A stretch of DNA of 64,000 nucleotides from Streptomyces sp. NBC_01476 (GTDB taxonomy: Bacteria > Actinomycetota > Actinomycetes > Streptomycetales > Streptomycetaceae): contig NZ_CP109446.1 in NCBI RefSeq assembly GCF_036227265.1, positions 372,001-436,000 on the forward strand, read 5' to 3'. The translations under genes and the position numbers were made by a program. Positions 39,437-48,483 of the stretch are shown in pieces (the first letter of the stretch is position 1; the number at the start of each line of letters is the position of its first letter). The notes under the pieces are model-generated. The model was not told the DNA's origin. It saw nothing but the letters and a program-made list of their open reading frames with translations, and ran no database searches.

Positions 39437-39493
39437 TTCCCACGGCGATGACGCAACGCCGGGCCGGCACAGCGTCCGGCCCCCGGACGCCGG

Positions 39494-39528
39494 ACCCCGA
39501 ACCCCGAACCCCGAACCCCGAACCCCGA
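39494..39528. repeat. five tandem copies of ACCCCGA
   Basis: Five perfect 7-bp units occupy 39494-39528 and a degenerate one precedes them. The array lies in the leader region 65 bases before the GH78 start codon, where copy-number change could alter promoter spacing or leader folding. Confidence 0.85.
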
Positions 39529-39593
39529 CAGCCTCGTGCGCGTCACACCGCACCCCGAGCCGACGCCATCCCCTCCGAAGCAGAGGAGACGCA

Positions 39594-42500
39594 GTGATTC
39601 TGCGCGTGACGACAGCGGTGCTGGTCCTGCTGGCCCTCGGGGTGGCACCCGTCCGGGCGGACAGCGCCGCCCGGACCGGCGGCCTCCAGGCCGGGCAGCT
39701 GACGGTCGAGCATCAGGTCGACCCGCTCGGGGTCGACGAGGCCAGGCCGCGGCTCGGCTGGACCCTGAGCGCGCAGGCGCACGGCGCCGGGCAGTCGGCG
39801 TACGAGGTCGCGGTCTCCACCACGCGCGACGGGCGGGCGGACGTGTGGGACAGCGGCACGGTGCGCTCGTCGCGGTCCTTCGACATCGACTACGCCGGGG
39901 CCGCCCTGCATTCCCGCACCCGCTACTTCTGGCGGGTGCGGGTCTGGGACACCGCCCACAAGGCGTCGCGGTGGAGTCAGCCGGCGTGGTTCGAGACGGC
40001 GTTCCTGACGCCGGACCAGTTCCACGGGAAGTGGATCGGTTCGCCCTCGCAGCCGGCCACCAGCTCGCTCACCGGCGCCGACTGGATCTGGTACCCCGAG
40101 GGCAGACCGACCGACTCGGTGCCGGTCGCGACCCGGTACTTCCGGCGCGCGTTCGACCTGCCCGCGAACGAGGCGGTCAGCACGGCCCAGTTCGAGCTGA
40201 CCGCCGACGACAGCTTCATCCTCTACGTCAACGGGAAAGAGATCACCCGCTCGCCGGACGTGAGCAACTCCTGGAGCACGGCGACCCTCGTCGACATCGC
40301 AGCCGACCTGCGTCCCGGCCGCAATGTGATCGCGGTCCAGGCCGTCAACGCCTTCGCCGGCCCCGCCGGACTGATCGGCACACTGCACGTCCAGGGCTCG
40401 ACCGGTGACCCGCTCGACCTCGTCACCGACAGCGCCTGGACCTCGGCCGACAGCGCGGCCGCCGGCTGGCAGCAACCGGACTTCGACGACTCGGCCTGGC
40501 CTGCGGCCCTGGAAGCCGCCCATTACGGCGACGCCCCCTGGTACACCTCGGTCAGCGTGCCGAGCCCGCCCGAGCCGCTGCTGCGCAAGGACTTCAGCGC
40601 CGGCCAGCGGATCAGGTCCGCGCGCGCGTACATCGCAGGGCTCGGCTACTACAAGCTCTACCTCAACGGAAAGCGCGTCGGCGACCACGAACTCGACCCC
40701 GCCTTCACGGTCTACGACAAGACCGTCCTGTACGCGACGTACGACGTCACCGAGGCGCTGCGGACCGGCCGCAACGCGCTGGGGGTGAGCCTGGGACGCG
40801 GCTATTACGCGATGACGAGTCCCGACGAGTGGGACGCTTCGCCCTGGCACGGCGAGCCGAAACTGAAGCTCGAACTGGACATCACCTACCAGGACGGCAG
40901 CACCCAGCAGGTGGCGAGCGACGGCAGCTGGAAGGCCGCCGACGGGCCGACGCGCACCGAGTCCGTCCTGTACGGCGAGACGTACGACGCACGGCTGGAG
41001 CAGCCCGGCTGGAACCGTCCCGGGTTCGACGACGCCGGCTGGAAGCCCGCGCCCGCCGTCACCGCGCCCGGCGGAACGCTCCGCGCCGCGGCGTTCCCGC
41101 CGATCAAGGTGACCGGCAGCCTGCCGGTGAAGAACGTCACCACGCCGGGCGACGGCGTCCAGGTCCACGACTTCGGCACTCCTACGGCCGGGTGGGCGCG
41201 CGTCGCCCTGCGGGGACCGGCCGGGGCGGTGGTGTCGATCACCTACGGGGAGAAGCTGCTCCCGGACGGCACCGTCGACAACGCCGGCCTGCAGTCGTAC
41301 AGGTACACGCTCAAGGGCGGCGGCCTGGAGAGCTACCGGCCCAGCTACAGCTACGACGGCTTCCGCTACGTCCAGATCGACGCGCCGGCCGGAGTCACCG
41401 TGGCATCGGTCACCGCGGAGCGCGTACACACGGCGGTCGCGGCCACCGGCGACTTCACCAGCTCCAGCCCGTTGCTCAACAGCTACCAGGACGCCCAGGC
41501 GAACACGACGCTGAACAACCTGCACTCCATCCCGACCGACACCCCGATGTACGAGAAGCGGCCCTACGACGCGGACGCGCACCTCAACGCGGACTCCGCG
41601 ATCGCGAACTTCGACATGGAGAACTTCTACGAGAACTGGATGCGCGCCCACCGCGACGACCAGAACGCGGACGGGACGATCGGCCACACCGTCCCCGGCA
41701 CCGTGGGGGCCAAGGGTGTGACCGACCCGGTCTGGTCCGCGAGCTTCGTGCTGATCAACTGGGATCTCTACTGGTACTACGGCGACACCCGCCCGCTCGC
41801 CGACAACTACGCCGCGATGAAGAAGTGGCTCGACCACTACGAGCAGACGATCGCGGCGACCGGCGGCATCTACACGGGCTTCAGCTACGGCGACTGGGTC
41901 GCGCCCGGCGCCGCGTTCCCGCCGGAGGGCACCCGGCTCGTCGCAACCGCGTACATCTACCGGACGGCCACCATCATGGCCAGGATCGCGCACGCCCTCG
42001 GCCACGACAGCGACGCCACGCACTTCGGCACCCTGGCGGCCACGACGGCGGACGCCTTCAACGCGGCCTTCTTCGACACCTCGGCCCACGCCTACTACGA
42101 CGACAAGGCGGCCGGCTACCGGCAGACCTCGAACCTGCTGCCGCTGAGCCTCGGCCTCGTCCCCGCGGCCGACCGGCCGGCCGTGCTCGCCAACCTCACC
42201 AACGACATCAGGACCCGCGGCAACCACCTCAACACCGGCGCGCTGGGCACGAAGGTGATCCTTCCGGTGCTCACCGACTCCGGCGCCGGAGACCTCGCCT
42301 ACCAGGTCGCCACCAACCCCACCTACCCCGGCTGGGGTTACTGGTTCCAGGCTCTCGGTGCCACGACGATGTGGGAGGAGTGGGGGGCCGGCTCGCGTTC
42401 GCACGACCACGCGTTCCTGGGGACGGTCGACGACTGGCTCTACCAGCGCGTCGCCGGGATCGAGCCGGCGGCGCCCGGTTACACGAAGGTCAGGATCCAG

Positions 42501-42764
42501 CCGTATCCGGTCGGCGGCCTCACCAGCGCCTCCGCCCACGTGGCGTCCCCGCTCGGCCGGGTGAGTTCGGCCTGGACCCTCCAGCACGGTGAGTTCACCC
42601 TCCGCGTCAGCGTGCCCGTCGGCGCGACGGCCGAGATCCTCGTCCCCGCGCACGACCGGCACGCGGTCACGGCGGCGCCCGACGCCAGGTTCGCCGGCGT
42701 GCGCGACGGTTACGCGGTCTTCCTGACCGGTTCCGGCGACTACGTGTTCCGTTCCACCCCATGA
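39594..42764 (+). CDS. secreted GH78 family glycosidase (alpha-L-rhamnosidase type)
   Basis: 1056 residues, with a short signal peptide (VILRVTTAVLVLLALGVAPV, cleavage near VRA-DS). A Fn3-like domain (about 30-140), a beta-rich rhamnosidase N-domain region (140-600), an (alpha/alpha)6 catalytic barrel (about 615-960) and a C-terminal beta domain follow. The general-acid region reads TDTPMYEK (T648-K655, Glu654 as likely acid), but what follows, RPYDADAH, differs from the common GWTGDAQ. The base region ATTMWEEWG (A923 onward) keeps the conserved TMWE. The family removes terminal L-rhamnose from glycans or plant glycosides. The GTG at 39594 has GAGGAG 5 bases upstream. A terminator follows directly. 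Confidence 0.88.
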   Translation: MILRVTTAVLVLLALGVAPVRADSAARTGGLQAGQLTVEHQVDPLGVDEARPRLGWTLSAQAHGAGQSAYEVAVSTTRDGRADVWDSGTVRSSRSFDIDYAGAALHSRTRYFWRVRVWDTAHKASRWSQPAWFETAFLTPDQFHGKWIGSPSQPATSSLTGADWIWYPEGRPTDSVPVATRYFRRAFDLPANEAVSTAQFELTADDSFILYVNGKEITRSPDVSNSWSTATLVDIAADLRPGRNVIAVQAVNAFAGPAGLIGTLHVQGSTGDPLDLVTDSAWTSADSAAAGWQQPDFDDSAWPAALEAAHYGDAPWYTSVSVPSPPEPLLRKDFSAGQRIRSARAYIAGLGYYKLYLNGKRVGDHELDPAFTVYDKTVLYATYDVTEALRTGRNALGVSLGRGYYAMTSPDEWDASPWHGEPKLKLELDITYQDGSTQQVASDGSWKAADGPTRTESVLYGETYDARLEQPGWNRPGFDDAGWKPAPAVTAPGGTLRAAAFPPIKVTGSLPVKNVTTPGDGVQVHDFGTPTAGWARVALRGPAGAVVSITYGEKLLPDGTVDNAGLQSYRYTLKGGGLESYRPSYSYDGFRYVQIDAPAGVTVASVTAERVHTAVAATGDFTSSSPLLNSYQDAQANTTLNNLHSIPTDTPMYEKRPYDADAHLNADSAIANFDMENFYENWMRAHRDDQNADGTIGHTVPGTVGAKGVTDPVWSASFVLINWDLYWYYGDTRPLADNYAAMKKWLDHYEQTIAATGGIYTGFSYGDWVAPGAAFPPEGTRLVATAYIYRTATIMARIAHALGHDSDATHFGTLAATTADAFNAAFFDTSAHAYYDDKAAGYRQTSNLLPLSLGLVPAADRPAVLANLTNDIRTRGNHLNTGALGTKVILPVLTDSGAGDLAYQVATNPTYPGWGYWFQALGATTMWEEWGAGSRSHDHAFLGTVDDWLYQRVAGIEPAAPGYTKVRIQPYPVGGLTSASAHVASPLGRVSSAWTLQHGEFTLRVSVPVGATAEILVPAHDRHAVTAAPDARFAGVRDGYAVFLTGSGDYVFRSTP

Positions 42765-42799
42765 CGGCCCGCCCAGGAGTCCACCGGCCGGGCGGGCCG
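42765..42799. terminator. bidirectional terminator between convergent genes
   Basis: CGGCCCGCCC (42765-42774) pairs with GGGCGGGCCG (42790-42799) over 10 bases with a 15-base loop. It begins right after the GH78 stop codon and also lies downstream of the leftward monooxygenase operon. Confidence 0.75.
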
Positions 42800-42852
42800 T
42801 ACGCGCTGCGGCGTGCCCCCGAAGTCCGGCGCGGCAGGGCGCCGTTGGCGCC

Positions 42853-43353
42853 TCAGCTGCCCAGCAGCTTGAAGGTCTGCCGGTGCCAGACGACGGGGTT
42901 GCGCTCGTCGTCGGTCATCATGGCGAGCACCCGCAGCAGGATGATGTCGTGGTCACCGGCCGGATAGCTGCGCTCGACGGCGCACTCCAGCCAGACCGGC
43001 GCGCCTTCCAGGAACACCGCGCCGGACGCCGTTTGCACCGTGCCGAGGCCGGCGAACCGGCTGTCCTTGCTGCGGGACGCCATCTGCCGGGCCTTGCCGG
43101 TGTGCTCCTCCCCGAGGACGGAGACCCCGATCGCGGGTGTACGGGAGAGCACCGGCCAGGTCGTCGAGCTGCGCTGCACGGCGAAGGAGACCATCGGCGG
43201 GTCGTAGGAGACCCCGACAGCGAACGACGAGACGATCATGAGAGTCGGGTCGCCGTCGACGACCGCCGACAGGGCCGCGACTCCTGACGGGAACCCGGCG
43301 AACGCCCTCTTCATCTCACCGGGGTCGGACGTGAAGTCCGGTGCGGACGTCAT
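42853..43353 (-). CDS. flavin reductase domain protein (RutF/HpaC-like)
   Basis: 166 residues. The FMN-binding split-barrel pattern is clear: MKRAFAGFPSGVAALSAV near residues 14-31, then MIVSSFAVGVSYDPPMVSFAV and LSRTPAIGVSVLGEEH, and later APVWLECAVERSYPAGDHDI. This is the two-component flavin reductase family, which supplies FMNH2 to a partner monooxygenase. RutF, the partner of the pyrimidine oxygenase RutA, has this length. The ATG overlaps the stop of the preceding FMN reductase (ATGA), so they are translated together. It ends the operon and probably serves the two flavin monooxygenases upstream. Confidence 0.87.
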   Translation of the reverse strand: MTSAPDFTSDPGEMKRAFAGFPSGVAALSAVVDGDPTLMIVSSFAVGVSYDPPMVSFAVQRSSTTWPVLSRTPAIGVSVLGEEHTGKARQMASRSKDSRFAGLGTVQTASGAVFLEGAPVWLECAVERSYPAGDHDIILLRVLAMMTDDERNPVVWHRQTFKLLGS

Positions 43354-43949
43354 CGGTTGACCCCGCCCTTCGGCGTCGCCGCCGTGTCCGCGGTGTCCGC
43401 CGTGTCTGCCGTGTCCGCCGCCCGCGCCGCTCTGGCCGTCCGCGCCGCTCTGGCCGTCCGCGCCGCTCTCGCCGCGTCGAGTACGGTCCGGCCCCACCGC
43501 TCCACCCACCCGGCGAGCGACCCGTCCGTCGTGTAGGCGGAGTCGAGCTGGTACAGACCCTGTGCGGGGCAGGTGGCCCCGAGTTCGACGAGCACCGGCT
43601 TGAGACCGGTCTCCGGGGCGAGCGCGTGCGCGGGCCCCGCGCCGAGCATGAGGGGCAGCGCCACCTGGCCGGCCAGGCCGGACGCCGTGGGGAACTGGTC
43701 GAGGAAGACCTTGAGCAGTCCGGTGTAGGTGCCCTTGTAGGTGGGGGACGCGGCGATCACGACGTCCGCGGCCCGCACGCGGTCGACCGCGGCGGTGACG
43801 TCCGGATCGCCCCAGCCGAGCAGGCCGGGCCCGAGCGCGGCGACTTCGAGGACCTCGCACTCCAGCCCGAGGGCGGCGGCCAGGCGTTCGGCGGCGTCGC
43901 GGGTACGGGAGGCGGCTTTGGGGTTTCCGACGACGGCGACAGACTTCAT
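43350..43949 (-). CDS. NADPH-dependent FMN reductase (flavodoxin-like)
   Basis: 199 residues. [20 protein letters not shown] at the start and ASPTYKGTYTGLLKVFLDQF near residues 68-87 are the FMN-binding loops of the SsuE/MsuE/ArsH group. The C terminus is unusual, with Ala/Arg/Thr then Asp/Thr/Ala repeats encoded by 18-bp and 9-bp tandem units. Two adjacent ATG codons (43947-43952) follow AGGAG, and the first overlaps the stop of the MFS gene, so translation is coupled. It likely supplies reduced FMN to the monooxygenases of this operon; two different reductases suggest one for each. Confidence 0.85.
   Translation of the reverse strand: MKSVAVVGNPKAASRTRDAAERLAAALGLECEVLEVAALGPGLLGWGDPDVTAAVDRVRAADVVIAASPTYKGTYTGLLKVFLDQFPTASGLAGQVALPLMLGAGPAHALAPETGLKPVLVELGATCPAQGLYQLDSAYTTDGSLAGWVERWGRTVLDAARAARTARAARTARAARAADTADTADTADTAATPKGGVNR
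43381..43470. repeat. tandem 9-bp and 18-bp repeats inside the FMN reductase gene
   Basis: Four near-identical 9-bp units (GCCGTGTCC) span 43381-43416 and 2.6 copies of an 18-bp unit starting CGCGCCGCTCTGG span 43423-43470. Both arrays keep frame and encode a repetitive tail, DTA units and ARAART-type units. Confidence 0.85.
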
Positions 43950-45352
43950 CATGCGACTCCTGTGAGTACGGGTGGCGCGGCGGACGCACCCGGAGATCCG
44001 TCCCCGCGCCGGTCCACGCGGAGGCACAGCGCCGCCGCGAGGCAGAGCAGTCCGACCGCGGCGAGGCCGCTGAGCGTGGCCGCGTATCCGAAGGCGGTCA
44101 GCAGCACCGCGGAGATCGCACTGCCGAGGACCGCGCCGAGCTGCTTCATGGCGTTGAAGGCTCCGGACGCCGCCCCGACCATCTGCGGTGCGACCGTGGT
44201 CACCGCCGCGATCGACAGGGGCGACCAGACGAACGAGTTGGCCACGCCGTACAGCGCGAAGACGGCGGTCAGCGCGCCCACGGGAGCGTCCGCCGCGACC
44301 AGCACCGCTGACGCGCCGATGGACACGACCAGCGCGAGGGAGCCGATGACGGCGACCCCCCTGGGCCCGATGCCGTTGTTGAGGCGGGCCGAGACCGGTG
44401 CGCCGAGCAGACAGACCACCCCCATCGGCACCAGGGTGAGCGCCGCCGCACCGGCGTCGAGCCCGCGTTCCCGCTGCAGGTAGAGCATCAGGGGGATCAT
44501 GGCCGAGCCGGAGCAGAACGCCGCCGCGGCGGCCCCGCAGGCAGAGGTGACGAATCCCCGGCTGCGCAGCAGATCGAGCGGCACGAGCGCGCGTGGCCCG
44601 TCACGGCGCTGCAGCCGGACCACGGCCGCGACTGTCAGCGCGCCGGCTGCCGCGAGCAGCCACCGGGGCACACCGAACGCGTCACCGCTCCCGGCGTGCG
44701 TGCCCTGGATGCCGAGGGCGAGCGCCAGGACGCCGGCCGCGTTGGCGCAGATCGCCCAGACCGGGATGTGGGCCGCCTGGCGGGTGAGGGCGGGCACGAA
44801 CGCGCACACCGCGGCGATGGCGACGGCGCCGACGGGGACGTTGACCCAGAACACCGCCGGCCAGCCGCCCCCGGCGACGAGCGGCCCGCCGAGCAGCGGT
44901 CCCAGGGCGACCGCGGCGCCGCCGATCGCGCCCCACACGCCGAGCGCGACGGCCAGGCGCGGCGGCTGGAACATGGCCTTGATGAGGGTGAGGCACTGCG
45001 GTGTCATCAGCGCGGCCCCCACCCCCTGCGCCATCCGCCAGCCGATGAGGACCGTGACCGTCGGGGCCAGCGCGCACAGCAGGGAGCCGAGCGTGAAGGC
45101 CACGAGACCGATGAGGTAGACGCGCCGGTGACCGTAGCGGTCACCGAGCCGGGCCGCGACGATCAAGGGCACGGCGTACGCGATCAGATAGCCGCTGTTG
45201 ACCCAGATCGCCAGGGTCTCGGTGGTGTGCAGCCCGGTGATGAGGGCGGGCAGGGCGACCGAGGTGATGGTGCTGTCCAGCAGCAGCATGAAGAACCCCA
45301 GGCACAGGCTGCCGAGGGCGAGCCAGTCGCGTCGCCCGCCTGCCGCGGTCAT
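43949..45352 (-). CDS. MFS transporter, DHA2-like drug/metabolite exporter
   Basis: 467 residues with about 14 hydrophobic helices. The start [20 protein letters not shown] is the DHA2 helix-1 motif; [16 protein letters not shown] and the antiporter motif C region [15 protein letters not shown] helices follow. A proline-gated helix with [25 protein letters not shown] is typical of the 14-TM family. It exports or imports a small molecule of the operon, perhaps a product. Its stop overlaps the reductase start and its own start lies one base after the preceding stop, so it belongs to the operon. Confidence 0.88.
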   Translation of the reverse strand: MTAAGGRRDWLALGSLCLGFFMLLLDSTITSVALPALITGLHTTETLAIWVNSGYLIAYAVPLIVAARLGDRYGHRRVYLIGLVAFTLGSLLCALAPTVTVLIGWRMAQGVGAALMTPQCLTLIKAMFQPPRLAVALGVWGAIGGAAVALGPLLGGPLVAGGGWPAVFWVNVPVGAVAIAAVCAFVPALTRQAAHIPVWAICANAAGVLALALGIQGTHAGSGDAFGVPRWLLAAAGALTVAAVVRLQRRDGPRALVPLDLLRSRGFVTSACGAAAAAFCSGSAMIPLMLYLQRERGLDAGAAALTLVPMGVVCLLGAPVSARLNNGIGPRGVAVIGSLALVVSIGASAVLVAADAPVGALTAVFALYGVANSFVWSPLSIAAVTTVAPQMVGAASGAFNAMKQLGAVLGSAISAVLLTAFGYAATLSGLAAVGLLCLAAALCLRVDRRGDGSPGASAAPPVLTGVA

Positions 45353-45353
45353 C

Positions 45354-46688
45354 TCACACCGCCAGGTTCTCGCGGAGCGTGGCGCCCGGGGACTGGGAGG
45401 CGAGCACACCGCGGCGGCGCAGCTCGGGCAGCAGCAGTTCGCTGATGCCGCCGAACCCCGAGGGCATGGCCAGCGGGCAGGAGAACATGTAACCGCCGCG
45501 TGATCCGGTCGCGGCGAAGTTCTCCTCCAGCGCGTCGGCGACGGTGGCGGCGTCACCGACCAGGCTGTGGTCGAGGCCCACCGCCCGTGTGCGTCCGTGC
45601 GTGAAGAACTCGTCACGGCTCATGGTCCGCTCCTCGCCGAACTCCGCGATGAGAGAGCCGACGAGGCCCGCGGGGCTGGCGTTGACCGCGACGATCTCGT
45701 CGCGCAGTTCGGCCAACCGGAAGTTCTCCGGCAACGTCGAGAAGTCGTAGCCGGCGTTGTGCGAGAGGTACGTGGCGATCGCCTCCTCGTTCCAGAACTC
45801 CAGGACGGAGTCGAAGCGTTCGCGTGCCTCGGCGGTCGTCCGGCCGACGATCACCTGCGTGGCCCAGAGGATGCCGACGTGCGCCGGGTCGCGCCCTTCG
45901 GCGAGGAGCGCTTCGTCGAGCAGCTTGCGGTGGCGCTGCTGGCTTGTGACGTTGCCGCCGAAGCCGAAGATGAGGTCGGCGAACCGGGCCGAAGCGGCGA
46001 TGCCCCGGGGCGAGTTGCCCGCCTGGACGATGAGCGGGTGGTACTGCGGGCTGGGCACCGAGGCGAGCGGGCCCTTGACGGTGAAGAAGCGCCCGCGGTG
46101 GTCGATGGGGTGCACCTTGGAGGGGTCGGCGAACCGGCCCGTCGTCCGGTCGCGCACGATCGCGTCGGGTGCCACGGAGTCCCACAGCGCGCGGCAGACC
46201 GCGATGAACTCCTCCATCCGCTCGTAGCGCAGGTCGTGGTCCATCAGCTCCGCGAACCCGTAGTTCGCCGCGTCCGCGCCGCGCGTCGAGGCGACCACGT
46301 TGAAGGCGACGCGCCCGTCGGTGACATGGTCGAGGGAGTTCAGCAGCCGGGCGACGTAGAACGGGTGCATGAACGTCGAGGAGTAGGTCAGGCCGAAGCC
46401 GATCCGGTCCGTCACGGTGGACATCGCCGCGATGACCGGCGCCATGTCGTGGCGGGGCCACTGGATGCCCCACTCCACGGCGGGGGCGATGCTTCCCCGC
46501 CAGGTGCTGGGCACACCGCTGCCGTCGCCGAAGAACAGCATGCCGACGCCGGCGCGCTCGGCGGTCCGCGCGAGCTCCATGAACATGCGCACGTCCGGGA
46601 AGTCCAGCCCGACCCAGGAGCCCTGCCGGGCCCACGCGCCCTCGGTGTGGGTGAAGGAGAGGTCGAAGGCTGTGTGCATGCCGTTCAC
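45354..46688 (-). CDS. FMN-dependent monooxygenase, NtaA/SnaA/DszA family
   Basis: 444 residues of the bacterial-luciferase-like superfamily. Marks of the NtaA/DszA/SnaA subgroup include [78 protein letters not shown] and [19 protein letters not shown], then [19 protein letters not shown]. These enzymes use FMNH2 supplied by a separate reductase to oxygenate carbon next to N or S, in nitrilotriacetate, dibenzothiophene sulfone and pristinamycin reactions. The GTG at 46686-46688 with AAGG upstream overlaps the stop of the amidohydrolase gene. Substrate unknown. Confidence 0.9.
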   Translation of the reverse strand: MNGMHTAFDLSFTHTEGAWARQGSWVGLDFPDVRMFMELARTAERAGVGMLFFGDGSGVPSTWRGSIAPAVEWGIQWPRHDMAPVIAAMSTVTDRIGFGLTYSSTFMHPFYVARLLNSLDHVTDGRVAFNVVASTRGADAANYGFAELMDHDLRYERMEEFIAVCRALWDSVAPDAIVRDRTTGRFADPSKVHPIDHRGRFFTVKGPLASVPSPQYHPLIVQAGNSPRGIAASARFADLIFGFGGNVTSQQRHRKLLDEALLAEGRDPAHVGILWATQVIVGRTTAEARERFDSVLEFWNEEAIATYLSHNAGYDFSTLPENFRLAELRDEIVAVNASPAGLVGSLIAEFGEERTMSRDEFFTHGRTRAVGLDHSLVGDAATVADALEENFAATGSRGGYMFSCPLAMPSGFGGISELLLPELRRRGVLASQSPGATLRENLAV

Positions 46689-47344
46689 CGCGGGACCTTC
46701 TTCCAGAGCTCGACGACCTCGTCCGCGTCGCTGAGTACGGCGACGTTGAGCCCCAGTTGGACCAGGGCCGCGGCGTTCACGTCGAGGTCGTAGGCGGCCG
46801 TCGCGTCCTGCGGCACGACCACGGGCCAGTCCAGCTGCGTGGCGTCCTGCGCGGTGGCGTAGACACAGCACTCACTGGTCAGGCCAACGACGGTGAGCCA
46901 GTCGCAGCCGGCGGCGTGCAGCCGCGCGTCGAGGTCGGTGCCGAGGAATCCGCTGTAGCCGCGCTTGGTCACCCGCGGTTCGCCCGCGGCGGGCCGCATG
47001 CGGTGGATCTCGGCGCCGGGCGTACCGAGCAGGCACGGTTCCGCCGGGCTCACGGGCGCGTCGTAGTCGCCGCCGCGCAGCCAGTTGCTCGCCCGCCACG
47101 GCCGCGCCGGATCGCTGCCCAGCTCGACCCAGACCACCGGCACTCCGGCGGCGCGGGCGGCGCCGACGAGATCGCCGATACGGGTGACGGCCCGGTCGAG
47201 GGCGGTCAGGGCGGCAGCGGTGAGGTGGTACTCCGCCAGACACGCCGGATCGGCGAAGTCGCGCTGTACGTCGACGACGACGAGCGCGGGGCTGCTGCCG
47301 GGCCGGGTGAGACGGGCGAGTTGTCGCTCGCGCAGGTCGGACAT
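46685..47344 (-). CDS. isochorismatase-superfamily cysteine amidohydrolase (RutB-like)
   Basis: 219 residues. The catalytic triad of the cysteine-hydrolase fold is visible: Asp25 in LVVVDVQRDFAD, Lys127 in RVTKRGYSGF and Cys160 in GLTSECCVYATAQDA. Family members cleave C-N bonds in ureidoacrylate (RutB), nicotinamide, N-carbamoyl compounds and isochorismate. The pairing with a RutA-like oxygenase suggests hydrolysis of the ring-opened product of that enzyme. Its start overlaps the stop of the RutA-like gene (TGATG) and its stop overlaps the next start, so expression is coupled. The final Trp-Lys-Lys tail is typical of RutB-like members. Confidence 0.88.
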   Translation of the reverse strand: MSDLRERQLARLTRPGSSPALVVVDVQRDFADPACLAEYHLTAAALTALDRAVTRIGDLVGAARAAGVPVVWVELGSDPARPWRASNWLRGGDYDAPVSPAEPCLLGTPGAEIHRMRPAAGEPRVTKRGYSGFLGTDLDARLHAAGCDWLTVVGLTSECCVYATAQDATQLDWPVVVPQDATAAYDLDVNAAALVQLGLNVAVLSDADEVVELWKKVPR

Positions 47345-48405
47345 CAGGCCGCCACCTCGTCGCGGGCACGCAGGGCGGGCAGTACCGTCTCGCCGAACAG
47401 CACCATGTCCTCGTCGTACTCAGGGAAGATCAGCATGAGCCCGTCCAGCTCGGCCTCGCGCACGATGTACTCGATGTGCTCGGTGACCGTCTCCGCGGAC
47501 CCGGCGACGTACGCGGTCTGGAACGCCGCTTCCCCCTCGGCGCCCTCGGCCCACGCGCGGGCCTGGTCCTCGGGCACTCCCCAGGTCCTGCGCATGTGGG
47601 CGAGCGCCTCGCGGTCGAGTCCCGCGCCCCACTCCCTGACCTTCTTCGCCGCCAGTTCGTCGGTCGCGTCCTGGACGACGGTGAGCATCGAATAGGTCTT
47701 GCAGACGCGGCCGTTGGCCTTCGCCCGCGCGTGGACGTCGGCCGACAGCATCCTCATCTCGTCCAGGCTCTCCGCGGCGAGGAAGGCGCCGTCGGCGTAC
47801 CGCGCCTGGAAGCGGCGCGCGTCCTCGGACTTGCCCGCGCTGATGACGGTCGGGCGACTGGCCGGATGCGGGCGGGACTCGCAGTCGACGAGGTCGAAGT
47901 ACGGCGTGTGCATGGTGACCGAGGGTTCGGTCCACAGCCGGGTGACCGCCTCCGTCCACAGCTCCGTCATCCGGTAGCGGTCCTCGTGGCCGAGTTCCGG
48001 GTCCCAGACGCCGAACTGCTCGAACTCCCCCGCGTAGGAGCCGTTGACGATGTTCATCCCGGCCCGGCCGCCGGAGACGTCCTGGAGGGTGGTGAGCATC
48101 TTCGCCGCGATGGCCGGGTTGTGCACGTTCGCGTGCAGGGTCGCCCAGATCTTGACCCGGGTGGTGGCCTCGGCGAGCGCCGACATCATCGTCATCGACT
48201 CCAGCGAGCGGCCCCAGTGGTCGGTGGTGCCGCCGAAGCCGCGCCACTTCGCCATCGACATGATGAAGTCGAGGCCGATGTTCTCCGCGTGCAGGGCAGC
48301 GCGTCTGTTCCACGCGTAGTCCGCCTCGGGATGCGGGGCCGTGGTGGACAGCATCCATCCCCCGTTCCCGATCGGGAGGAAGATTCCGTACTCTTTCGCA
48401 GGCAC
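47344..48405 (-). CDS. RutA-like FMN-dependent monooxygenase
   Basis: 353 residues of the luciferase-like superfamily. Its sequence resembles RutA, the pyrimidine monooxygenase: YGIFLPIGNGGWMLSTTAPH at the start, then GLDFIMSMAKWRGFGGTTDH, RSLESMTMMSALAEATTRVKIW, SGGRAGMNIVNGSYAGEFEQ and DLVDCESRPHPASRPTVISAG. RutA inserts O2 into uracil and opens the ring between N3 and C4. Residues lining the pocket in this copy differ in places (GSYAGEFEQ for the RutA GWQKPEYEQ), so the ring substrate may differ. Found with RutB-like and RutF-like genes and an importer. ATG at 48403-48405. Confidence 0.85.
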   Translation of the reverse strand: MPAKEYGIFLPIGNGGWMLSTTAPHPEADYAWNRRAALHAENIGLDFIMSMAKWRGFGGTTDHWGRSLESMTMMSALAEATTRVKIWATLHANVHNPAIAAKMLTTLQDVSGGRAGMNIVNGSYAGEFEQFGVWDPELGHEDRYRMTELWTEAVTRLWTEPSVTMHTPYFDLVDCESRPHPASRPTVISAGKSEDARRFQARYADGAFLAAESLDEMRMLSADVHARAKANGRVCKTYSMLTVVQDATDELAAKKVREWGAGLDREALAHMRRTWGVPEDQARAWAEGAEGEAAFQTAYVAGSAETVTEHIEYIVREAELDGLMLIFPEYDEDMVLFGETVLPALRARDEVAA

Positions 48406-48483
48406 GTGTGTGGCCTTTCCGTGAGATTCTTCAAACCGCTCGGGCAGGCCGGGGACCGGCTGCGCCGCCCCGGGCCGGCGCGG

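Noticed and set aside
39543..42662. A frame of over 1000 codons on the minus strand opposite the GH78 gene
   Set aside because: It mirrors the codon bias of the real gene, has no ribosome site or recognisable motif, and the plus-strand gene has signal peptide and GH78 motifs.
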